Assembly (NCBI GenBank): GCA_016795065.1
Contig: JAEUIU010000016.1
Span: 55,002 to 119,001, forward strand
Length of the DNA: 64,000 bases
Direction: 5' to 3'
Source: Phycisphaerae bacterium
Lineage (GTDB): Bacteria > Planctomycetota > Phycisphaerae > Phycisphaerales > SM1A02
The notes under the pieces are model-generated. The model saw only the letters and a program-made list of their open reading frames with translations, did no database searches and had not been told where the DNA came from. Below, piece by piece: positions 16,765-27,255 of the stretch (position 1 is the first letter of the stretch; every line of letters begins with the position of its first letter). The position numbers were made by a program, and so were the translations under genes.

Positions 16765-16784
16765 GGCGTCGACATCTCGACGCC
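16765..16784 (+). terminator. Hairpin after the histone-like gene
   Basis: GGCGTCGA (16765-16772) pairs perfectly with TCGACGCC (16777-16784) around a CATC loop, 13 bases after the stop codon. There is no strong T-run, so this is a terminator-like hairpin rather than a textbook intrinsic terminator. Confidence 0.5.
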
Positions 16785-16976
16785 TGAGTGGGTCCTCCAT
16801 TGGAGGCGTTCGTTCGGCACCGTCGCCAGTAGCTCCTAGCTCGTTGGCCATTCCTGCCTTCGCTCCGTTCGATGACGTGATCCTCGCCCGCTGACCCACG
16901 CTCCGCCGAAACGGGCGGCACGCGGGCTCATCGTCGAATCTGCCCGTCGTGTCGGTGCCCTTTCCTCCAAGGTCCC

Positions 16977-17450
16977 GTGCCCGTAGAGCCACTTTTCGAT
17001 CTCGCATCCATCGACCTCACGGCCGTTCGCGCTAGCGCCGACGAGGTCGGGCGGGTGAACCCGCAATGTGGCCACATGCGCCATCTGGATCATGTGATTT
17101 GGGCCAACGACGAGCTCACGTACGTCTTAGGGGTCAAGTTTGTCCGCCATGACGAGTTCTGGGTGCCCGGGCACATTCCAGGTCGGCCGCTTTTTCCAGG
17201 TGTCCTGATGATCGAGGCTGCGGCCCAAGTCTCGAGCTGGCTGCAGCGGACGAAGTACTCCGACCTCGGCTTCCTAGGCTTCACACGCTGCGATGAAACC
17301 GCGTTTCGGGGCCAAGTCGTGCCGGGAGATACCCTCTATCTCCTTTCCCACGAACTGACCTCCAGCAGGAAGCGGTTCATCTGCGTCGCCCAAGGCATCG
17401 TGAACGGGAAGATCGTTTTCGAGTCCAAGATCACCGGCATGACCTTCTGA
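16977..17450 (+). CDS. 3-hydroxyacyl-ACP dehydratase-like hot-dog protein (FabZ family)
   Basis: A 157-residue hot-dog-fold protein. 'VPGHIPGRPLFPGVLMIEAA' matches the FabZ/FabA catalytic segment: His in PGHxPxxPxxPGV and Glu in the following helix (IEAAAQ). Expected to dehydrate 3-hydroxyacyl-ACP in fatty-acid or specialised lipid synthesis. The N-terminus is about 15 residues longer than standard FabZ. I start at GTG 16977, preceded by 'CCAAGG'; no ATG precedes the conserved region. It lies 20 bases upstream of manA. The preceding 190 bases hold only the histone terminator hairpin and no gene I can see. Confidence 0.8.
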   Translation: MPVEPLFDLASIDLTAVRASADEVGRVNPQCGHMRHLDHVIWANDELTYVLGVKFVRHDEFWVPGHIPGRPLFPGVLMIEAAAQVSSWLQRTKYSDLGFLGFTRCDETAFRGQVVPGDTLYLLSHELTSSRKRFICVAQGIVNGKIVFESKITGMTF

Positions 17451-17469
17451 ACGCGACCGCAGCACGACC

Positions 17470-18495
17470 ATGGGCGCGCTTGAGCCTTTTCTCTTCGAAC
17501 CGATCCTCAAGCACCGCGCTTGGGGTGGTGATCGGCTCAGGCATTTTGGGAAACGCGTACCGGTCGGAGCTCGAATCGGCGAGAGCTGGGAGTTGGCGGA
17601 CCTCCCAGACACGATCCTCGATGGTCGCAGTCACGTGGCCTGTGGCCCCTTTGCAGGGGCGACATTGCGGCAGATCCTCACTGAACACCGCCGGGCGGTC
17701 CTTGGCGACACGCCGCTCTCACCGGAGGGTGCGTTTCCGCTGCTAGTCAAGTTCTTGGATGCCCACGAGCATCTCTCGGTTCAAGTACATCCCGACGCCG
17801 CCTATGCCGCAAGCCATCCGGACTCCCATCTGAAGACAGAAGCATGGGTGATCCTCGAGGCCGAGGCCGGGGCCGTCGTGTACCGCGGCGTTCGGCCTGA
17901 GATCGATCGAGAGCAGTTCTTCGATGACCTCAACGACTTCGAGGGGGACGGCGTGGTTCCGCACCTCACTCGGATTCACGTAGAGCGTGGCGACTGCATC
18001 TATCTACCCAGCGGCATCTGCCATGCCTTGGGCGCGGGAATCCTGGCAGCCGAAGTCCAGACGCCCAGCGACACGACGTTTCGGGTCTTTGACTGGAACC
18101 GTAACGACCTCGCTCGCCCATTGCATGTGGAGCAGGCGCGACGCTGCATGCGGTTCGGCGCCTCGCAAGAAGATGGAATACCGGGCGTCGTGCGCATGGC
18201 CGAAGGGCCTCGCCTTCGGAGCGAAGGAAGCGTCGTTCATCCCCTGTGCAGCACGGAGTTTTTCTCGATCGATTGGGTCGATGCCATGCCCTCGGCTCAC
18301 ATCCCAATCGAGACGGCCGGTCGGCCCGTGATCTGGAGTGTGGTCGGAGGAAGTGCCGAACTTCGAGGCCCCCAAGGAAAGGCCTTGAGGCTTAGGATCG
18401 GGGATACCGCCCTCATGCCGGCGGCACTCGACGGCTGGACGGCGACTTTCGTCGACCGGTCCACCGTGCTACGGACAGTCGTGCCGAGCCGCTGA
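17470..18495 (+). CDS. manA: Mannose-6-phosphate isomerase, class I
   Basis: Interconverts mannose 6-phosphate and fructose 6-phosphate. The 341-residue cupin has 'PILKHRAWGGDRL' near the N-terminus and the zinc-binding set 'SVQVHPDAAYA', 'KTEAWVILEAE' and 'YLPSGICHALG', followed by 'AEVQTPSDTTFRVFDW', typical of the short bacterial class I enzymes. The gene follows the FabZ-like gene by 20 bases. It would supply mannose for nucleotide sugars used in envelope glycans. Confidence 0.92.
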   Translation: MGALEPFLFEPILKHRAWGGDRLRHFGKRVPVGARIGESWELADLPDTILDGRSHVACGPFAGATLRQILTEHRRAVLGDTPLSPEGAFPLLVKFLDAHEHLSVQVHPDAAYAASHPDSHLKTEAWVILEAEAGAVVYRGVRPEIDREQFFDDLNDFEGDGVVPHLTRIHVERGDCIYLPSGICHALGAGILAAEVQTPSDTTFRVFDWNRNDLARPLHVEQARRCMRFGASQEDGIPGVVRMAEGPRLRSEGSVVHPLCSTEFFSIDWVDAMPSAHIPIETAGRPVIWSVVGGSAELRGPQGKALRLRIGDTALMPAALDGWTATFVDRSTVLRTVVPSR

Positions 18496-18556
18496 CGAAT
18501 CGCCCCTTGTTGACGCCGTGCGGACCGGGTGGATTGACCGACCGAAAGGACGCTCC

Positions 18557-19729
18557 ATGCGTGCGATGAACGCCTTTACCTTGAGCCTTTCCATTCTCGT
18601 CGCGACGCTTGGCGCGACAGCCGCCGACGCCGCACAGTTCCTCGTTCGCGCAGGTGACGACTGGTCGACCCTGAAGCCAAAGCTCAAACCGGGCGACGAG
18701 ATCATCCTTATGCCGGGCAAACATCGGTCCGTCCGATTCGAGGACCTGGCCGGTGAAGAGGGCAAGCCAATCGTCATTCGAAGCCCAGACGAGAAGGCGA
18801 TTTCGACCATCTTCGCCACCGAGATCGGCATCCATCTCGTCCGATGCAAGTACATCCGGGTTGACCATGTGGCGATCTCCGGCGGCAAGCGGGCTGGGAT
18901 CGTGGTCGCTGGCGACGGCGACGGACGGAGCAGCCACATCGTGCTCGACAGCGTGTATGTCACCAAGACCGGCGACGAAGGCGAGCAATGCGGCGTCCGC
19001 ATCGAGCGCGTCGATCACATGACCATGAAGGACTGCCGTATCGAGGCTTGGCACAGGGCTGGCGTGCACATCCACGGATCCACCGACGTCGCCCTGAACG
19101 GTGTGCAGTTCGTCGCCAGCCCGGCAACCGCCGATGAATACGCCGCTGTCGTCGACGGTGCCTCGGCCAGCGTCATGTTCCAGCGATGTCGGTTCGGAGC
19201 GGGCATCGGAACCTCCATCGCCCTCGGACCGACCGGCACTGGCGCCCTCCCTTCCACCTCAACTGGTCCTGATGGTTCAGAACCCAAAGAGAAGCCAGTC
19301 CTTGTCGATGGTGTCACCGTCGAGCGCTGCCTCAGCAAACGCAATGGGACGTTCATCTCCTTCGGGAGCTGCTCAGGAGCCCTGGTTCGAGCGAACACGA
19401 TCATCGATGCGGGCTGCGCCTACTCAGTGGCGGAACCACCGAAGAGCTTCGCTCAGGTTCGCAGCGCAACGTTCTTGGCGAATCTCATCGCGTGGAGCCC
19501 GGGGGCGATGAAATCCTTCTGCAAGGTCAACCCCGGTGCGGACCCTTCTGGCTTGGTCCTCGAAACCAACCTCTGGTACTCGGCGGAGCTCCCGCTGGCC
19601 AAGCCGATCCTCGGGGAGTTCCTAGGAACCATCAAGGCCGAGCAATTGATAACCGTCGACCCCAACCTCGACGGATACGACCGACCGCGGGAAGAGAAGG
19701 CTCAGGGCTTCGGCTGGACGTCGGCCTGA
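18557..19729 (+). CDS. Secreted right-handed beta-helix protein
   Basis: A 390-residue exported protein. A good Shine-Dalgarno (AAAGGA) precedes ATG 18557, and the signal peptide 'MNAFTLSLSILVATLGATAA' probably ends at 'ADAAQF'. The mature part opens like chondroitinase-B/pectate-lyase-like proteins ('LKPGDEIILMPGKH', 'GKPIVIRSPDEKA') and continues with parallel beta-helix coils ('VDHVAISGGKRAGIVV', 'MTMKDCRIEAWHRAGVHIHG'). This suggests binding or cleavage of a polysaccharide, but I see no defined catalytic motif. The 155 bases downstream hold imperfect inverted repeats and presumably the sigma-factor promoter. Confidence 0.75.
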   Translation: MRAMNAFTLSLSILVATLGATAADAAQFLVRAGDDWSTLKPKLKPGDEIILMPGKHRSVRFEDLAGEEGKPIVIRSPDEKAISTIFATEIGIHLVRCKYIRVDHVAISGGKRAGIVVAGDGDGRSSHIVLDSVYVTKTGDEGEQCGVRIERVDHMTMKDCRIEAWHRAGVHIHGSTDVALNGVQFVASPATADEYAAVVDGASASVMFQRCRFGAGIGTSIALGPTGTGALPSTSTGPDGSEPKEKPVLVDGVTVERCLSKRNGTFISFGSCSGALVRANTIIDAGCAYSVAEPPKSFAQVRSATFLANLIAWSPGAMKSFCKVNPGADPSGLVLETNLWYSAELPLAKPILGEFLGTIKAEQLITVDPNLDGYDRPREEKAQGFGWTSA

Positions 19730-19884
19730 CTACCCGCACTCGCACAATCAGGGGGAGAACACCTACCTGATTCTGTCGTGGGGTTTGGAATCCCCCTCCG
19801 ACGCCAGGGTCGATACAGCCGTACGCCTACGGCAAGGGCGACTGCCCTTTGCCTCCCTCGGACCCCTCGCGGGGCACCTCCGCC

Positions 19885-20448
19885 ATGAGCGGCACCGTCT
19901 CGGAAGACTCCCTTCGGCATTGGATGCAACGCCTCGGCCCTGGCCTGATCGCCCACGCGGCAGGCATCTGCCGAAACCGGCATCGGGCCGAGGAACTGGT
20001 GCAAGAGGCGTTCGTCAAGCTTTGGCGAAGCCCCCCGGATGCGGGTGAACCGGCATACTCGAGCTGGCTCCGAACCACGGTGACGAACTTGGCGATCAAC
20101 GCCCTGCAGCGGGAGAAACGTCCGGGGGCCTTGCCAGACGAATGCGGCGAACCGCTGCGAGGCAGCGAAGGCACCCCCCAACGACAGCTTGAGCGGGCAG
20201 AAGACCTTGCTCGCGTCGAGAAGGCCCTCGCCCGACTCGAACCCGACAAGCGTGCCATGCTGATGCTCCGCGTGAATGAGCACATGAGTTACGAGGCGAT
20301 CGCCGAACACCTCGGCGTACCAGTCGGAACGGTGATGAGCCGACTCAACCGGGCTCGACTTGCCCTCCTCGGCGAACTCGACGCCAACTTCGATGCCAAG
20401 TCGGCGACGCCTTCCTCCTACGACATCAACCGCTATCGCGAAGCCTGA
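19885..20448 (+). CDS. RNA polymerase ECF sigma factor
   Basis: A 187-residue sigma-70 family protein. Region 2 is 'ICRNRHRAEELVQEAFVKLW' followed by 'SSWLRTTVTNLAINALQREKR'. Region 4 is 'LEPDKRAMLMLRVNEHMSYE' then 'AIAEHLGVPVGTVMSRLNRAR', a complete helix-turn-helix. The 3' end is 26 bases from a gene for a zinc-finger-type membrane anti-sigma factor, so activity is probably controlled by that partner in response to an envelope signal. Confidence 0.92.
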   Translation: MSGTVSEDSLRHWMQRLGPGLIAHAAGICRNRHRAEELVQEAFVKLWRSPPDAGEPAYSSWLRTTVTNLAINALQREKRPGALPDECGEPLRGSEGTPQRQLERAEDLARVEKALARLEPDKRAMLMLRVNEHMSYEAIAEHLGVPVGTVMSRLNRARLALLGELDANFDAKSATPSSYDINRYREA

Positions 20449-20474
20449 GAACGCTCGAACGCCCGATCTGGATC

Positions 20475-21329
20475 ATGACAATGAACCGCCCGCACGCCAT
20501 GGACTGTGTTGACTTCAAGGTGCTTCTCTCGCCGTACATCGACGGCGAGCTGGCATCGGAGGCACGGTTCGCGGCAGATCGTCATCTGATCGAATGCCGT
20601 GATTGTCGGGACCTCCTTGAGCGGGCCGAATCCAACGACGAGACCATTCGGGCCCTTTGCCTTCGCGATCCGAGCTTCGCCGCACACGTGGCCGGTCCCG
20701 TTGGGCTCCCCAGTGAGTTTGAGAACGCCGTCCTGAATCGGGTCCATCGTCGCCACTCATTGCAGTGGAGACGCATGCGAACATCGCTCGGACTGCTTGC
20801 CGCCGCCGCGGCCGTTGCCTTGACTGCGGCACTCTGGACAATCTGGCCGTCATCGCAGGATGGTGAGAGTCGCGGACGGGGCGGGAGCGAGTGGGTTGAC
20901 TATCCGGGTGACCGAAGCAACTGGGAACCGTTGGCGAACGGTCTCCATGGCCCCCCGATGCGCATGGGTGAGCGGGCCATCCATACGGTTCCGACCCTCT
21001 CGGCCGACGAGTCACAGGCAATCCATGGAACCGCGTTCTTGCTTGAGGAAGTCCTCGCCACGCCCTTCGAGAACATCGCCTCGCGAGATCGTCTTCGTGA
21101 GATGGCCACCTATGACGAGCTGATCGCCCGACTCGGGGCTATCCAACCGCGACTCGACACGCTGACGCGACGCCACGTCGCCGCCGCACGAGCGGCGCTC
21201 TTCGAGCTCCAGCGCGAGCACCTCGATGTCGCCGCTTGGAACAACCTCCAAGACGACTTGCGGTCGTTTGAGTTGATTCGTGAGCTTGAGTCGATCGCAG
21301 CCACGGCGGATAGCCGCTTGGGGGCGTAG
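20475..21329 (+). CDS. Transmembrane anti-sigma factor with HxxxCxxC zinc finger
   Basis: A 284-residue protein: an N-terminal anti-sigma domain with 'DRHLIECRDCRDLLERA' (HxxxCxxC), one membrane span at about 100-117 ('LGLLAAAAAVALTAALW'), and a predicted extracytoplasmic domain of about 160 residues rich in helices ('ALFELQREHLDVAAWNNLQD'). It should hold the upstream sigma factor at the membrane. Starts at 20475 and 20481 are both possible. A strong terminator follows. Confidence 0.85.
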   Translation: MTMNRPHAMDCVDFKVLLSPYIDGELASEARFAADRHLIECRDCRDLLERAESNDETIRALCLRDPSFAAHVAGPVGLPSEFENAVLNRVHRRHSLQWRRMRTSLGLLAAAAAVALTAALWTIWPSSQDGESRGRGGSEWVDYPGDRSNWEPLANGLHGPPMRMGERAIHTVPTLSADESQAIHGTAFLLEEVLATPFENIASRDRLREMATYDELIARLGAIQPRLDTLTRRHVAAARAALFELQREHLDVAAWNNLQDDLRSFELIRELESIAATADSRLGA

Positions 21330-21357
21330 ACCACCTTTTCAAAGCACACTCTTCCGC

Positions 21358-21392
21358 CACCCCCGGATCTTGCCCCGGGGGTGTTCCTTTTC
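21358..21392 (+). terminator. Intrinsic terminator after the sigma/anti-sigma operon
   Basis: CACCCCCGG (21358-21366) pairs perfectly with CCGGGGGTG (21375-21383) around an 8-base loop and is followed by TTCCTTTTCC. It lies 28 bases after the anti-sigma stop codon. Confidence 0.8.
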
Positions 21393-21512
21393 CGGATGTC
21401 GAAGGTTCAGGCACCAACCTCGCGGGTTGTAACCGACCGAGATCTCTCTTCTTCATCCCTTCTCGGAATGAACAGACAAAGAACCGGCTGATTGAGGTAT
21501 CGTCTTCCTCAC

Positions 21513-21833
21513 ATGGATGGAACCGGCCCGATCCCCTTCCACGCTGCCCAAGCGGCCCGCCTTTACGGTGCTCGCCCATCCGGGGCCTCGAATAAGCCGC
21601 AGATCACGGTTCCAAACGCGTCTGCCGCCGGAAAGCCCAACCCGTTGGTAGCCGGACGTGTGCAAGCGACTGCGGGCCCTTTCGCCCCGCTCGACCAAGT
21701 CACCCTGTCGACCGCCAACACGGGCGGGGCGGGAACCACCCCGAGTTCGTTTGCGATGTACACCCGGGCAGCCGACCGGGTTGAAGTGGCCACCGCGGTG
21801 GCTATCGGCCGGACGATCGACCGGCTCGGGTAA
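21513..21833 (+). CDS. Small protein of unknown function upstream of atpD
   Basis: A 106-residue protein that I do not recognise. It opens 'MDGTGPIPFHAAQAARLYGA', has a low-complexity Ala/Gly/Thr/Pro middle ('NTGGAGTTPSSFAMY') and ends 'ADRVEVATAVAIGRTIDRLG'. There is no signal peptide or membrane helix. Codon use resembles neighbouring genes. It lies 114 bases before atpD, but a promoter-like sequence in that gap suggests separate transcription. The ATG at 21513 fits better than an upstream GTG-type start at 21492. Confidence 0.6.
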   Translation: MDGTGPIPFHAAQAARLYGARPSGASNKPQITVPNASAAGKPNPLVAGRVQATAGPFAPLDQVTLSTANTGGAGTTPSSFAMYTRAADRVEVATAVAIGRTIDRLG

Positions 21834-21859
21834 CGCGTCCCGGGTACCCACCGTCAACC

Positions 21860-23387
<1,528 letters not shown>

Positions 23388-23412
23388 GGCTCGCTCCAAG
23401 CGCCAAGTATCC

Positions 23413-23450
23413 AACCGGCGGCCGATCTCCATCGAGATCGGCCGCCGGTT
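23413..23450 (+). terminator. Large perfect hairpin after atpD
   Basis: A 17-base perfect stem (23413-23429 with 23434-23450, beginning AACCGGCGGCCG) closes on a CATC loop, 26 bases after the atpD stop. No T-run follows, but the stem is exceptionally stable and probably ends or stabilises the atpD transcript. Confidence 0.75.
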
Positions 23451-23923
23451 GTCGTTGGCGGACGGCGCATCTGACCGCGATGGTGCGGGGCCGATTCGTG
23501 CGGAACCTCAACGGAACCTCGCCCGCGAGCGGGCGGTCCCCCCCGGTCGCGGGAGCTTCTGCAGAAGGGCTGCCGAGCTTCTTCGGGATCTTCCTCTGCC
23601 GCGTCGACGTGCCGCGAATGCCTCGGGACTGACAGACATTCCAACACGTCATTCAAGACGTGTGCCCCGCAGCGCTTTCAGCGAACGTTCTGAGAGAACG
23701 CCCGTCCCCGTGAAGACGCCTGCGAGTCGGACAACCACCGTCAGATACGGCGGCGCGGTCAATTTGCGCGACTTCCATATTTTGACGATTTTCAAACGAA
23801 CATCGATTCGCGCGGAGCGCGATCGGCGCCTTCACACGTGAGGTCGCCTGTCGTCTTCTCCTGAGCAATGTGCACAGGAAGCCAGGCGGCCAAGAAGAAA
23901 GTTTGATCTGAGAGGAACCTGTC
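23451..23923. other. Intergenic region without a recognisable gene
   Basis: About 470 bases between the atpD hairpin and the secreted vWA gene. It contains a perfect stem-loop ACACGTC/GACGTGT (23644-23663, 6-base loop) and an AT-richer stretch around 23764-23806 (TTGCGC, TATTTTGACGATTTT) that may hold the promoter of the downstream gene. A plus-strand open frame through it (to 23841) is in-frame with nothing and has poor codon character. I see no RNA gene. Confidence 0.5.
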
Positions 23924-26200
23924 ATGTGCCATTTCATGCACACCGCCGATCGCCTTGCCTCCGCCTCGCGCCGCAGCCGCCGTGCTCGTGACGCCTCCGC
24001 CGAAAGGAAGCCTCCGGAGCGCCAGCGTTGGGCGCTCAGCGGCGCGCTCGCTGCACTCGCCCTGTGTTCGACCACACTGGCCCAGACCATCTCGCCATCA
24101 TCGATCGTCGGCAATCCGAGCGCGACGTGCGGCGGCGGAACGGACTCGCACTCGGTCTGCGTCACGCTACCCGCCACCACCACGGCCAACCGTGTCGATG
24201 TCTTCCTCCTGCTGGACGACACGGGCAGCTTCACCAGCGTCGGACCGCAGATCGCCAGCGTCTTCAACAGCTTGGTGTCGACGTTGCAAAGCTCGTATCC
24301 GGGTGTCGATTTCGCCTTCGGTGTCGGTCGTTTCGAGGACTATGGGGGCAACGGTTCCACCTATTCGTTCGACGTGCCGACGGCCCGACCGTTCATCCTC
24401 AATCAGGGGATCGTCAAGCCGAATGCAACCACGTTGCCGCTCCTGGTGACGGCCCTTGGTCGGACGACACCCGGCGGCGGCGGCGACTCGCCGGAGAGCG
24501 CCATCGAAGCTCTCTACCAGGTCGCCACCGGCGTGGGGTTTGACGGCAACTGTGACGGTGACGTTATCGATAGCGGGCCAGCGGGTGCCGTGACGACACA
24601 GACCTCACCCGGTTCCAGCGGTGACGTACCAGCGTTCTCCTCCTACGCTGGCGTGACCGACGGTTCCCTTGGCGGCGTGGGTTGGCGTGAGTGCTCGGTA
24701 CGGCTTGTGATTCTGGCGACCGACGTGGCGCCGGTGTCGCCGTTCAAGTTCCCTTCGATTCCGGCCAGCGTCACGGGGTATGGCAGCACCGAACCCTCCT
24801 CGGCGTTCGCGTTCGGGTGGGGGAGCTCCACCCTGCGTTATGGGTTGGAGGACAACACGTGCGGTATCGGCGGCACGGTTGTCGGGGCAGTCGCGCCGCT
24901 CGGCGCCGCGACCGTCCCGGCAACCGTCTCGGCCTTGAACAACCTCGGCATTCAAGTCATCGGCGTCGGGCCAGGAGCGGTGCCCACCGCCTCGACAACG
25001 CCAAACGTGTCGCCGTCGGAGTCGATGTCCGCGCTCGCCCGCATCACCGGTGCGGTCGACGCCACCGGCAAGGAGATGGTCTACGACAGCCTGAGCGGAA
25101 CGATGCAAGCGCAGCTCCAATCGGCCATCGGCACGGCGATCAACCGGCCGATGGACATCACGCTGGCTCCCGTGGGGCTTCCGTCCGGCCTGACCGCAAG
25201 CTGGACTCCGCCCACGCACGCCGGCGTGACCGCCGGCAGTACGGTGTGCTTCAACCTGAATCTGACCGGAGGTTCGTCCTTTGCCGGCGGGTCCTTCATC
25301 CTGGAAGCGCGTGATCTCGCATCCAACGCCTGCCTCGGCGACATTCCGGTCACGCTCTCGTGTGAGACCTGCGAACTCATCACGAACGCGGTGCACTGCA
25401 ACACCTCCGACAACGGATGGGACGGCACCTGGACCTGGACCTTCAGCGTCACGAACCACTTCGGCTCCACTCCCATCAGTTCGATCGACTTCGGAAGTTC
25501 CGCCATCTCGCCCTCGCTCCTGCCGATTTCGCCGGCGATCGCCCCCGGCCAGACCAGGACCCTTTCGGTCAGCATCACCAGCGGCGCCCCCTGGTCCCCG
25601 CTCTGCGTCGCGCCGCGGCTGCTGTTTGGCGACGTCGAGCTGTGCGCGTTCGAGCAGTGCGTCGACCTTCCGTCCTGCGATTGCTGGGAGCCGCTCGACG
25701 TGCGATATGGCACCGAAGGTTCCTGGTGGAATCCGAACTGGTTTGTGAAGTTGAACGGGGTGAATCTCAACTCCTTCCCCGTTCGCTATGCCCTCATCGC
25801 CGTGACCTCGCCCTCGGGCATGACGGTGAGTCCACAATTCTTCGTGTTCAACCCTGCCGTTGCGCCCGGCGCTTTCTTCTCCCTGCCGATGCTCTCCATC
25901 GATCCGTCGTTTCTCGTGAGCATTTCCGATCAGGTGTGTGTCACCGTTTCCCTGCATGACGAGTCCATGCGGAAGTGCTGCTCCCAGTCCTGGTGCGTCC
26001 CGATCACCGAGTTCTTCGGCGACATTGGCGATGGAGACTTCAACGACGACACCGTCGTCGACGCAATCGACCTCTCGACGCTCCTCGCGTTCTGGGGCAC
26101 GGGATGGCCGGCTGCCGACCTTGATAGCGACGGCCTCGTCGGTGCTGCCGACTTGAGCCTGCTCCTCTCGGCGTGGGGGCCGGTCCAGCCTGGCCCGTGA
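23924..26200 (+). CDS. Secreted vWA-like protein with C-terminal dockerin-like tail
   Basis: A 758-residue exported protein. GAGAGGAA lies just upstream of ATG 23924. The signal peptide has an unusually long basic n-region (about 38 residues) before 'ALSGALAALALCSTTLAQ'. A von Willebrand A-like domain follows: 'VDVFLLLDDTGSFTSV' carries a MIDAS-type DxTxS, with 'ALGRTTPGGGGDSPESAIEA' later. The remainder is beta-rich with conserved Cys pairs. The last 54 residues contain two EF-hand-like units ending 'AFWG' and 'SAWG' (about 26036-26200), the same tail as in the two secreted proteins at 54925 and 56966. A strong hairpin follows. Confidence 0.82.
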   Translation: MCHFMHTADRLASASRRSRRARDASAERKPPERQRWALSGALAALALCSTTLAQTISPSSIVGNPSATCGGGTDSHSVCVTLPATTTANRVDVFLLLDDTGSFTSVGPQIASVFNSLVSTLQSSYPGVDFAFGVGRFEDYGGNGSTYSFDVPTARPFILNQGIVKPNATTLPLLVTALGRTTPGGGGDSPESAIEALYQVATGVGFDGNCDGDVIDSGPAGAVTTQTSPGSSGDVPAFSSYAGVTDGSLGGVGWRECSVRLVILATDVAPVSPFKFPSIPASVTGYGSTEPSSAFAFGWGSSTLRYGLEDNTCGIGGTVVGAVAPLGAATVPATVSALNNLGIQVIGVGPGAVPTASTTPNVSPSESMSALARITGAVDATGKEMVYDSLSGTMQAQLQSAIGTAINRPMDITLAPVGLPSGLTASWTPPTHAGVTAGSTVCFNLNLTGGSSFAGGSFILEARDLASNACLGDIPVTLSCETCELITNAVHCNTSDNGWDGTWTWTFSVTNHFGSTPISSIDFGSSAISPSLLPISPAIAPGQTRTLSVSITSGAPWSPLCVAPRLLFGDVELCAFEQCVDLPSCDCWEPLDVRYGTEGSWWNPNWFVKLNGVNLNSFPVRYALIAVTSPSGMTVSPQFFVFNPAVAPGAFFSLPMLSIDPSFLVSISDQVCVTVSLHDESMRKCCSQSWCVPITEFFGDIGDGDFNDDTVVDAIDLSTLLAFWGTGWPAADLDSDGLVGAADLSLLLSAWGPVQPGP

Positions 26201-26243
26201 TGTGACGGTCCGGCCAGCGCGTCGACCATTCCCGCGTGAGTGC

Positions 26244-26276
26244 CCGCCGGCCGCCAGCAACCCTGGCGGCCGGCGG
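26244..26276. terminator. Bidirectional terminator between convergent genes
   Basis: A perfect 14-base stem (26244-26257 with 26263-26276, beginning CCGCCGGCCG) around a 5-base loop lies between the plus-strand vWA gene (ends 26200) and the minus-strand EEP lipoprotein gene (ends 26298). It can serve both transcripts. Confidence 0.75.
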
Positions 26277-26297
26277 TTCACGTCGATCGTGCTCCAG

Positions 26298-27170
26298 TCA
26301 ATCGCCCCACCTGATGACCGCCCGCACCGCCGCGTGGTCGCTCGGCCACCGGCCGTTCGGCTTGCTGTCGTCGATCTCGCAACTCTCAACGCTTAGTGGG
26401 CTCGATGTCAGGATGAAATCGATGCGATCGCCCGAACAGGCGTCCGCCCAGCCATTGAATGTCGGCTGCTCCTCACCGTTGGCGTGACGAACGCGCCAGG
26501 CGTCGCGCAGAGCGAGTCGGGTGTCGTCGATCAGCGCCCGAATCGGCGGCGAGGTCGGCCCGGTGTTGAAGTCGCCAAGCAGGACGACCGGATCAGGCTG
26601 GCGCCGCTTGGCAATGCGATTGGCGACGAGTCGCGCCGCCTCGAGCCGGGCTTGCTGCCCGCGATGGTCGAGGTGAACGTTGACGACATAGATTCCGCGA
26701 CCGCTCGAGCGTTCGACGAAACGGGCCATCGTCGCGATGCGCGGCAGCGAGGAATCCCATGACTTCGAGCCCGGCACCTCCGGGGTCTCGGAGAGCCAGA
26801 AGGTCCCGTGATCGCTCTGGTCGAGCGCCCATCGTTCGCTTCGATAGAGAATCGGGCAGGCCTCCCCCTTGTTCGCTTCCCTCTCCCGACTTCGCACCAA
26901 TATCGCGTACGCCGGCAATTCAGCGCCGATGGCCGCAACCTGCTCAGGCAACGCCTCCTGAAGACCCCAGAAGTCGCCGTCGCGCAGCATGTCCATGACC
27001 ATCGATCGCCGAAACTCCCAGGCGTTCACGCCGTCCGCGCTGTTGGCGTAGCGGATGTTGAAGGTACCGACCGCCAGGGTGTCGTGCGCAACGTCCGGTG
27101 ATCGCGATGCACACCCCATGAACGTCATGGCAAGGAAGACTATTCCGAAGAATGGAAGGCATCGCGACAT
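26298..27170 (-). CDS. Endonuclease/exonuclease/phosphatase-family lipoprotein
   Basis: A 290-residue predicted lipoprotein: hydrophobic signal and lipobox 'MTFMGCAS'. The mature part has the complete EEP pattern: 'VGTFNIRYAN', 'WGLQEALPEQ', 'RIATMARFVE', 'VVNVHLDHRG', 'VVLLGDFNTG', 'RIDFILTSS' and 'WPSDHAAVRA'. All catalytic residues appear present. Substrates could be extracellular nucleic acid, sphingolipid or phosphoinositide-type phosphodiesters. I use ATG 27170; the frame also has a GTG two codons upstream. Confidence 0.88.
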   Translation of the reverse strand: MSRCLPFFGIVFLAMTFMGCASRSPDVAHDTLAVGTFNIRYANSADGVNAWEFRRSMVMDMLRDGDFWGLQEALPEQVAAIGAELPAYAILVRSREREANKGEACPILYRSERWALDQSDHGTFWLSETPEVPGSKSWDSSLPRIATMARFVERSSGRGIYVVNVHLDHRGQQARLEAARLVANRIAKRRQPDPVVLLGDFNTGPTSPPIRALIDDTRLALRDAWRVRHANGEEQPTFNGWADACSGDRIDFILTSSPLSVESCEIDDSKPNGRWPSDHAAVRAVIRWGD

Positions 27171-27255
27171 GAACACCAGCGTAATGGAGTTGAAGCCGCG
27201 TTAGGGAGCTCAAGCCGACGAAGGGGCAATGCCCTCGACAGGCATGCCCTGCGTC

